Part shown: positions 45,101 to 55,382 of the stretch, one piece after another
Layout: every line of letters begins with the position of its first letter
Position numbering within the stretch: position 1 is the stretch's first letter
NCBI GenBank assembly: GCA_964017065.1
Contig: OZ024787.1
Coordinates: forward strand, 7,611,899-7,675,898
Direction: 5' to 3'
Length of the DNA: 64,000 nucleotides
From: Haliclona indistincta
Taxonomy: Eukaryota; Porifera; Demospongiae; Haplosclerida; Chalinidae
Program-made: the position numbers and the translations under genes
The notes under the pieces: model-generated
What the model was told of the DNA's origin: nothing
Seen by the model: only the letters and a program-made list of their open reading frames with translations
The model's database searches: none

Positions 45101-48100
45101 TGTCACAATCTAAATTTTCTAACCTGTTTATGCAGCTCCTCTTGCTGTCGTTACCAGTATTGCCTCCAATACTGTCTCTCCAACACCTACCTCTCAAGTT
45201 CCTACTGAAATTCCTACTCAATCTCCTTCTGGAGTTCCTTCTCCTACAGATGCGCCACCCAGCAATTCAACAAGTTAGCCTTTTGATGGCCTGCTTCAAA
45301 ATAGACCACACTTAATTAGCCCGTGAAATGCTACACTAGTGGTTATCTTTGTCAGTGGCAATGTTTCTGTGACTAGACATACTGTCGTATTTACATTCCT
45401 TAGCAACTAAATGGAAATTCCCAATTGTTGTATGATTAAGTTAACCTTGCACCAAGCACGATAATTATTTGGTCATTGCCTTTGATCTTGAATTTGATGA
45501 ATGAAATAGTGACTTGCATTACTTGAACTAATTACCCGTGCGCAGTATGCGCCAGGGTTATGCGTTCGTGTCCGTCTATATGTGAGTGTGTGTGTGTGTG
45601 TGTGTGTGCGTGTGCATGGGTGCCCTGGTGGTTCAACTGGTAGAGTCTTGGGCTTACAACCCAGAGGACACTGGTTCGAATCCCAGAGCAGGAGGAAAAA
45701 AAACATCACAAGTACTCCAGCCCACCAGCTGACCCATCTGTAAAACGGGTACCTGGTCTTGTACTGGGGAGGCAAAGTTCACTGGCTGTGGTCATGTACA
45801 ATAGGAGGTCCATGTGGGCACATGTTCACGCCTCCTGTTGTGATCACAGCTGGATGCTCCTGCACGATGCCTGGCCAGGCTTCAGGAGATACCATCATGC
45901 TAGCACCGGCCCTAGAACCTGCTTAGTGCACAGGAATCCTGGCACGTATGTTTCCATCCTTACTGCTGGGTCCGCATCACCACCTGCACATTCATGGTGT
46001 GGAATTAACTTGCACATTCATGGTGTAGAACTCCTCTTGAGGAGGGTGGCGGGTAAACTTTGTCTTTTGTGTGTGTGTGCATTGTGTGTGCATTGTGTGT
46101 GTGTGTGTGTGCATTGTGTGTGTGTCCTCAAAAAACACGGCTGTTTGCGTCTTACTGCTCAAAGATCTCCACGAAAACACTCTCTGCAGTTTCTTCACCA
46201 GGGAATCACTCAGCCTCACGTGTACCGTACGTCAGAGCCACTTTTTGAGGCTACGGTGTAGCTACGGTATAGCTACGGTATCAGTCTTTCTTGAGCTTCT
46301 GTGATGTGCCAATCAACTGTTAGTGCATGTATGGTATCATATATTTTTCTGGAGCTGTCTATGGGCTAGCTCTAACGTGCATGTTGCAGTAATGCCGGAG
46401 TAGTCATGTTTAGCTCGTAGCTCAGCGCACGGGTATGTGTTCATTAGAACTCTAGTACTAGTATTAAAGAAATTTTACTTTACTTTAGGCATGATAGCTT
46501 GGCTCATCTAATAATTCATGCTTTGTTTTTTTACAGTGATTACAGCTTGCAGTGCAATGAATGTTATGAACTTTACTGGACCAGTCCTCAGGCATATACC
46601 AGTCACAGCTGGCGATACAATATGTCTAGCATGTTTGATTAATAATACACAATTATTCCCTTCTATAACCTGGAGAATGAATGGTGAAATAATTGCTAAC
46701 AATGATCCATTCTCACAAGTGAATGCCAACGGCACATTATTGGTCCGAATTCCTGTTGACGTCCGAGGCTTGTTCGAATTCACTTGTGAAAATCCCATCG
46801 CTGGTCAATACGTAATCAACTTGTTCAGTGAGTTACTTGCATTAAAATAAACAAGGTTTTAATGAATCTTCTACAGTATCTGGCCCTACTACAGCAACTT
46901 TTACATTTGTATCAACAACTGGTAAGCAAAATGCACTTTATTACATGTGTAGATTCATACAGTGCATTTGTACAGCCATAGAATCGACCACTCCAGTGAT
47001 AGAATCGACCACTCCAGTGATAGAATCGACCACTCCGGTGACAGAATCGACCACTCCAGTGATGGAATCGACAACTCCGGTGATAGAATCGTCCACTCCA
47101 GTGATACAATCGTCCACTCTAGTGATAGAATCAACCACTCCGGTGATAGAATCGACCACAGTGATAGAATCGTCCACTCCAGTGATAGAATCGTCCACTC
47201 TAGTGATAGAATCAACCACTCCGGTGATAGAATCGACAACTCCGGTGATAGAATCGTCCACTCCAGTGATAGAATCGTCCACTCCAGTGATACAATCGTC
47301 CACTCTAGTGATAGAATCAACCACTCCGGTGATAGAATCAACCACTCCAGTGATAGAATCAGCCACTCCGGTGATAGAATCGTCCACTCCAGTGATAGAA
47401 TCGTCCACTCCAGTGATAGAATCGACCACACCCGTTATATCTCCATCCATTACTCCTGCTCCTTCTCCAACACCAACTCCAGAAATTCCTCGTGAGTTTT
47501 TCATAAATGCTGTATTTAAAATCTCACTGTAAAGTGCATTGTTGCTTCACCACTAAGTCAAAATGTTGTTGTCCTCTAGATTTGGACTTCATTAATCTCC
47601 CTAATCCAATCAAGCTGCCACCCGGGGATGATGTAACATCAGGAGCTATACCTATTGGAGGTGCTGGCTTTCCAACTTTCAACAGTGGTGCACAAACTTT
47701 AGTATATGTAAGTCTAATAAATGTTTTATAACTCTGTGCAATTTCAATGCTACTTGACAAAGTTTTTGCAACAGCATTAGTAGATAAAGCTCAAGACCCA
47801 ATTCTGAGTGCTTTGATACAGTATTTTTAACTAGAGCATGCCTTGGAACAGTTGAAAGCATAAGACCATTTTAAGATCTGAAGCGTAGAATTAAAAGCAT
47901 CCTACTTTTATGTATAGAGCTGCTTGTAGCGATAATGAAATAACAATATTGTTTGTTTTTTTACTCCAGGTTGGAAGTAACGGATTATTATCATTTAGAA
48001 GTCGAATCAATCCTTTTACTCCATCTCTTTTCCCAACTACTAATTTCGTCAGAAACGGTTTTTTAGTGGCGCCATTTTGGTCAGATGTTGATGCAAGGAT

Positions 48101-51100
48101 TGCTGGTTGTATCCAGTATCAGGTGTTTGATCCCGTGAGTGATAATGCTACTATATCTGAAGTTAGTAGCTACATCTCGCAAGCGACCAACAGGAGCTTC
48201 AGTGGTGTGTGGATGCTGGTAGCAGAATGGAGAGATGTGCATCCATACCCGCATGGTAGCCGTAACCCATTCCAATTGGACAGCAATCAGGAAGCTATTG
48301 TTAATAGTGTAAGCAAAACTAAATTTTATTCTGGTATGGTGTTTAGGTGCAGAGATATAATGGGTAATGGAGTCGTGCGCACCCATATGAACGCCCAAAT
48401 ATTGAGGCTTTAATGACTAGCTGAAGCTTTGCACTAGCTGCTATAATTTTTTCTAGCAATTTCTAAGCTGACAAGAGCTTTTCTTTAGTTTTCTAGCACA
48501 AGATTGACCTTGTACAAATGCATGTACAATGATATGAATACGGCCCCTCATGAATATTAAGTAGCAAAATTTCACGCAGCACTTTGCCCTGATTATCACA
48601 CTGTTGTCTCCTCCTCTGATTACAGTGCCGATGAATCAACCTAGATTTTGTAAACATGATAAATTTAAGCACTAGTTGACTTGGTGAGGATGTTTGACAT
48701 CACTTTTATACTACAGACAAATACGTTCCAAGGCATAATAATCACCGATGGAATGCTGTCATATGCAGTGTTTGTATACCAATGTGACTTACTTCAATGG
48801 TCTGGACTGAACAATCGACATGCTGTCATTGGTTATAACATGAATGGACAGTTTATGAATCACCCTTTGTCAGGCATTCCTCAAGTCTCTGATGTGGACT
48901 GCATGAATTCACCAGGCACATCTTGGAGCACTCTAGTGTATCAAATTGGGGACTTGGAAGGAGAATTGCAAAGATCTCGAGCAGAATGTGTCAGAAGATT
49001 TGATGAAGACACTGCCATATATAGCGATCTGGTTTTGACACTCTTGGGTGATATAACTGTCCCTAGATGTCCATGCGCTCTTTTCCAAGCTGCTAATAAT
49101 CCATTTTGGAGATTTTTCTCACAAACCAATTTTCAAGGCACTTGCTTCATTCGACGATTTAGACGCCTTCCAAATCGTATCTGCTGCTACAAGTAAGTGA
49201 CACTTAGCTTTTATAAGTACTTAGTTATTATTAGCCTGCATGGATATGTGGCCGGGCATATTGGTTGTCGAAGAAATAAGCATTTAGGTGTTCACTACTG
49301 TTTCTACTCAGTCACTGTCTATTGCTTCAAACAAAGTTAGTCAATTGCCAGTACAGTTGCTTCTACATGTAGAAGTACTGTTGCTGTATATGCAGCGGCG
49401 TCCAGGGATTAACTTTACTTTACATGTATTATTGTAAACAATTTGATTTCAACCTAATAAAATCGTCATAATACTATCTAGACACATTTGTTAGCGATTT
49501 TACATGATAGTGAGAATTTTTCTTTTTCAGTTCCTTTTTTGGCTTTTTTGGTCCTCGAGTCATTCAAGGACCCAATGCTGGTGGTCTAGTCATTCAACAA
49601 AGCGACTTGGATTTCCATCGTACTTGCTGTTTGAATTCTGATCTTTGCTCCCTGTACCGCCAGCGCAGACCAGTCAACCCATTCTGCAGTCCCTTCAGAT
49701 TCTTCTTCGGTAAGTTATACAAAGTACTTTTGCTATAACACGTAGTATTATGGGTTTAATAAAACCATACTTCATACAATAGAGACATCCACTGTAACTA
49801 GTGCATTTTGTGTTTTGCATGAAACTCAAGGGTATCTGGTTAACCCTTTAACCCCTAATGACGCCTTTAGGTAACTCCACCTACTTTAGACATAAATAGT
49901 GGTAAAAGTGCTTCAGAAAGGTCTATTTGCAAAAGACGCCTTTATTTGAAAAAACTGTCAGTTTAGAGCAAGTCAAATTTTCGTCAAAATAATTCAAAAA
50001 CAAAGGGTTAAAAAATTCGATCAAAATTGTCATGCTCTTGACTTGGTTTTGAATTCCAAGCTGGCTATTAAGTTTCATTACAGAAGGCCTATCTAGATTT
50101 TGTTTGTAGTGGAGCAAGACAAGATTTTCATTAAAATGTCTATTAATTTTGAATGTGAAATTACTTCTTTCTTGTTTGTCAGCCTGGGGCATAGGTGATC
50201 CTCACATCAACACACTGGATGGTCGCATGTACACGTTCAATGGACTTGGAGAGTACACTCTTGTGCAACTAGGGGACCAGTTTGAGCTACAGGGTCGAAC
50301 TGAACCAGTCAACATGAACACAACTGCTACTCAATTCTCAGCTTGTGCTATGGCTAGTCCAACTAATGGATCAAAAATTCAGGTGAGCAGCCAAAAAATT
50401 ATTTGCACTATCAACTTCAAGTTAAAAAATGGTGTACATTATTTTTGATATGAAACTATTTACTATGCTGGTGTATCATTGGCCGCATGCACCTATAGCT
50501 TTCAGCAAGAACTTATATGTAAAGAAAATAAAAAGATTTCTATCGAAATCAAAAGGATGTAGGGTTTTGAAATCTACCACTGGTCCACAATGTAAACTAA
50601 CAAGGAACAAGCATGGAATGGTAACACGATTGACTTGCTAACAGACCATAGATCCCTACATCAGTGGCTGCTGTGGTTGGCTACAGCTAGTTCAGCTAGT
50701 TGCTGTTGACTGACGCCTGACGTGCATTCGGCTTGTGACAAAATACTGATCTTATGTACAGCCACTGATGTAGGGATCTATGGTCTGTTAGCAAGTCAAT
50801 CGTGTTACCATTCCATGCTTGTTCCTTGTTAGTTTACATTGTGGACCAGTGGTAGATTTCAAAACCCTACATCCTTTTGATTTCGATAGAAATCTTTTTA
50901 TTTTCTTGTTTGTGTCCTTTTTTTCTTTTTCAGCGAAGTGCAGTTCAATATCATGCACGTACTGAGCTGTCTTTTGTTTCCACCATTGGTTTAGTTTTCC
51001 TGTTGTTGGTGGCTTTTCTTTATTATTAAGAATTTTAAACTTGTAGCTAATAATAATTGTTATGCTGTACATATCAGCTCGCCTACACACTACACATGCA

Positions 51101-52148
51101 TGCAGTGGATACGAGCCCCTCCCACAATTGTTTGTAGACACGTACGGCGGTTGTAATTATCTGGCAAGCGCAGAATGGTGATCCTATACGAGCTTACCGT
51201 TCTTCGAAGACTCCAGACAAATACATGTGTGTGTTCTCCGTGATCCATAAGGCGCGCGGCGATACTCAAGCTAGTGCTTGGTCACGTGCGCTAACCACTG
51301 CTTGGTCACGTACGTGCGTATTGCGCAATCACATCAATGGCGTCTAATACTTAGCTGACAATGGATCAAGATCGAGAAATCGCGGAATTTATATCGACGT
51401 TTCGCTAAAAACTAAGTTCAAAAGGCACCTGCCAGAAGAATTTCATGACTGTTCATGGGTGTTTTGGTCTCGTCATTGCTCGCGTAAAGGCGCTAGGCGC
51501 GCTGAAGAAAGAAAGGAAGGAAGGAAGGAAGGAAGGAAGGAAGGAAGGAAGGAAGGAAGGAAGGAAGGAAGGAAGGAAGGAAGGAAGGAAGGAAGGAAGG
51601 AAGGAAGGAAGGAAGGAAGGAAGGAAGGAAGGAAGGAAGGAAGGAAGGAAGGAAGGAAGGAAGGAAGGAAGGAAGGAAGGAAGGAAGGAAGGAAGGAAGG
51701 AAGGAAGGAAGGAAGGAAGGAAGGAAGGAAGGAAGGAAGGAAGGAAGGAAGGAAGGAAGGAAGGAAGGAAGGAAGGAAGGAAGGAAGGAAGGAAGGAAGG
51801 AAGGAAGGAAGGAAGGAAGGAAGGAAGGAAGGAAGGAAGGAAGGAAGGAAGGAAGGAAGGAAGGAAGGAAGGAAGGAAGGAAGGAAGGAAGGAAGGAAGG
51901 AAGGAAGGAAGGAAGGAAGGAAGGAAGGAAGGAAGGAAGGAAGGAAGGAAGGAAGGAAGGAAGGAAGGAAGGAAGGAAGGAAGGAAGGAAGGAAGGAAGG
52001 AAGGAAGGAAGGAAGGAAGGAAGGAAGGAAGGAAGGAAGGAAGGAAGGAAGGAAGGAAGGAAGGAAGGAAGGAAGGAAGGAAGGAAGGAAGGAAGGAAGG
52101 AAGGAAGGAAGGAAGGAAGGAAGGAAGGAAGGAAGGAAGGAAGGAAGG

Positions 52149-52180
<32 letters not shown>

Positions 52181-52436
52181 TGAAAACGAAGATGACGAAA
52201 CACGATTTTCACCGTTTCCAGGTTCGTCACTTTAGTAACAATTTCGAGCAATCTCCTTGCTACTGTAAGATGGGGCAACGCCAGAGAGCAGATTTAAGTG
52301 TCTTTTGACGTATACAATTCATGACCAAGCGAAATATCAGCGTTTGAACGCTAATACATTGTATGTAGCCGCCATCTTGTTTTCTCGTTCAACCCTACAT
52401 AGGGAGGCACTACCGTGCCTCCCTAATAATGTATAA

Positions 52437-52473
<37 letters not shown>

Positions 52474-55295
52474 AACTTTTATATGTATAATTATTTGGTG
52501 TGAGTTTGATTTTAAGCAACTGTAAGCCATGTGGTTGCTGTACTGTGCTGACATTTTAATTAGGTAAACTGATAGAATTGATGAAATAGGTATAATGTTT
52601 CAATCTGAAGATCTTCAGATTATACCTACTATCAATTTTGTTTCATGCTGTGGCTAAAGGCTCATGATACTACTGTACTTGAGGCTAAATGCAACGTAGC
52701 CATAACATATTTGTCATTATAAAAATTGTTTTGTTAACTCTATGCATACTGTAGAACTGGTTTCATTCATGCATGTTTATAAATCGCTTTATATGTTTCA
52801 CAGCTTGAAATTGACGATAACTCTCTCAGAGTCCGCGTTGATGGTAACGATGTCACTGACACTCTGACGAACACTGCGATAAATAATACTGACATCAGCT
52901 CCAGTAATGCTACCGTTATCGAGAGACCCTCAAACACAAGTGTCACTGTGACGTTTGCGTCAGGAATCAGAATAGAAGTATCTATTCGTGTTGGTCTTCT
53001 GTCATTTGTTGTCATACTGCCGGAAGAGTTCAGAACGCAAGCTCGTGGGTTGATGGGAAATTTTGACGGTAACAGCACAAATGAGTTTGTGTTCCGTGAT
53101 GGTACGATGATATCTGATAACTCATCTGACAGACAAATACACAACTTTGGACAGTCCTGTGAGTGTTTATATGCATGCACCGTATTCAAAAGATTTTTTG
53201 TAAGTGCATGAATGCAGTATAATGAATCAGCTGAATCATATATTTCGAAATTTGCAAGTGATAGCAGTTTCCATACCTACCGTAGCAAGTGCCAATGCTT
53301 GTGAATAAAATGTGTTTTGCAAAATGCAGTGCTAGTTCATTTTCAGCTTAGGCAATGTATGATCGATAATAATGAATCACTTGATCCACTTGACTTTATG
53401 ATCATTTCTGCCGCACATGTAGGGCAAATTCTAGCGGACGATACTCTGTTTACGTATCCTGTTGGCATGGGTCCGAGAGACTTCGCCAGTCCTAGTCACA
53501 TGCCCGTGTTCCTGGATGAGCTGAGTGCTGACGCCATTGCTGATGCCAGGAGAGTGTGCGGAAATGACTCGCAGTGTATCTATGACTTTAGTCAGACAGG
53601 AAATGAAGAGCTAGCCATGGACACTATGACAACAAACCAGGAGAACGAGATGAACCAGATCATGGCAGGTTAGCAGATCATCAGATTAACTCGTGCGTAC
53701 TGTAAAAAAATGGAAAACTTTTGACTGTAGAGTGGTTGCGCAATTTACCGTTCATGTGATGCGACAAAGAGGCACATGACAGTGAACACATGAGAGTTAA
53801 TTTTCTATTCTCGCATTAGCGATTCAGTATCATCTGATTTGCTGTGTCGTATGAATGATAAACTGCGCTACCTTTCTTGTGTTAGACTTCATTGAGAAAA
53901 TCACACAGCTTATAGTTCTACCATTGCTAATTTCATTTCGTACTTTCTCTCAAAATAATTACTTATTTTGAATACAGACAATGATCCACCAGTTCTCAAT
54001 GGATCTGATATGTTCACAATTACAATCGGACAGCCGTCCATCTACCAGTTTGTCGCTACGGACACTAACAACTTCACAATCACTGTAATGGGTGGAATTG
54101 GGGAGCTGACACAAGATGGAGACACCTACAGTCTAACAGTTCACGTGAATGATACCAGTTTGAACACTAGTATGTCTTTCTTAGCGATGGATGTGCTGAA
54201 TGCCTCTAGTCTGCTCGATCCTCAAGTGCTGATATGTGCTTGTCAGAATGGCGGTAACTGCACTCTGGACGGAATCATAGGTCGAGATGCTGACCCTCTT
54301 ATCATGGATTGTATTTGCAATGAAGGTATTTTTAAACTAATATCTAACTCCGTTTGGGTAAAATAGCTCCTCAGTGAGTGTTAAGCATTTGTGTTCAATC
54401 ATCATTTAAGAGCTTTAAAGAATAATCACGGTCTTAGTAACCATGAAATGGCTCTTAATTTTTTTATGCCTACAACTGTTGAGTGCTTCACAATGTTTTT
54501 TGGAATAGTTACACTATATGCACTGATAAGAGGACACCATTTTTAGCAAGTAGGTGTAGCCATGGTGAGTTTGATAATAGTAATGAGCTCTGGCAAGCAT
54601 CATATGTTGCGACAAACGTTACGTTTGACATCAAGTTGGCAAGCCTGCCATACAGGTAGACAATGCCTTTACCGGGCATCTTAAAAACTATGCATGTTCA
54701 GTACATGTTCAGTACTATTCTGGTTTAATATTGTGGGTGCAATTCTTTTCCTTTTTTACTGCTATCACAGCTTATTCTGGACGATTTTGTGAAGAGGATG
54801 TCGATGCTTGCGTAGAGCAGTTCTGTTTTGAAGGAGTGCTATGTACTGATAATCCAGCACCTCAGATTGGAGCCACGTGTCGTTCTTGTCCCTCTGGACT
54901 GCAAGGAGATGGAAGAAATTGCATTGGTAAGTAGCTATACCACCAATTATTAAATGGATGGTAGTTAAAAATAATCTGCACACAGACTTATTTTTGATAA
55001 ACAGCCTTACGTAATGACTAGACAGTGCTCTTCTCCATTTGTGATTTTTCGCAGATATCAATGAGTGTGGTAGTGGTGCTCACAATTGCCAGCAAGAGTG
55101 CATCAACATTGAACGATCTTTCATGTGTGGCTGCAGAATGGGATTTGAATTTGAAATGAACAACATGACTCATTGCAGAGGTTAGCAGTCGTATTGATTA
55201 TACACTGTATGACCTTGCATTTTGTGAAAGATAACACTATTTTTCTCCCACTCTCCTTCATTTCTCCCTTCTCTGACTTCACTCCCTCTCTCTCC

Positions 55296-55382
<87 letters not shown>

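Noticed and set aside
45621..45695. Functional tRNA-Val (TAC)
   Set aside because: Acceptor and T stems do not pair; it is embedded in a TIR element and is better called tRNA-derived.
46978..47431. CRISPR-like array
   Set aside because: The repeats are contiguous coding units without unique spacers, in a eukaryotic gene.
46941..47504. Other-frame and minus-strand repeats over the IESTTPV array
   Set aside because: The 21-bp unit lacks stops in several frames; only the frame continuous with the Ig and NIDO exons has splice support.
51445..52308. Long open frames of KEGR or SFLP repeats on both strands
   Set aside because: They are translations of the GGAA microsatellite; a four-base repeat stays open in several frames.
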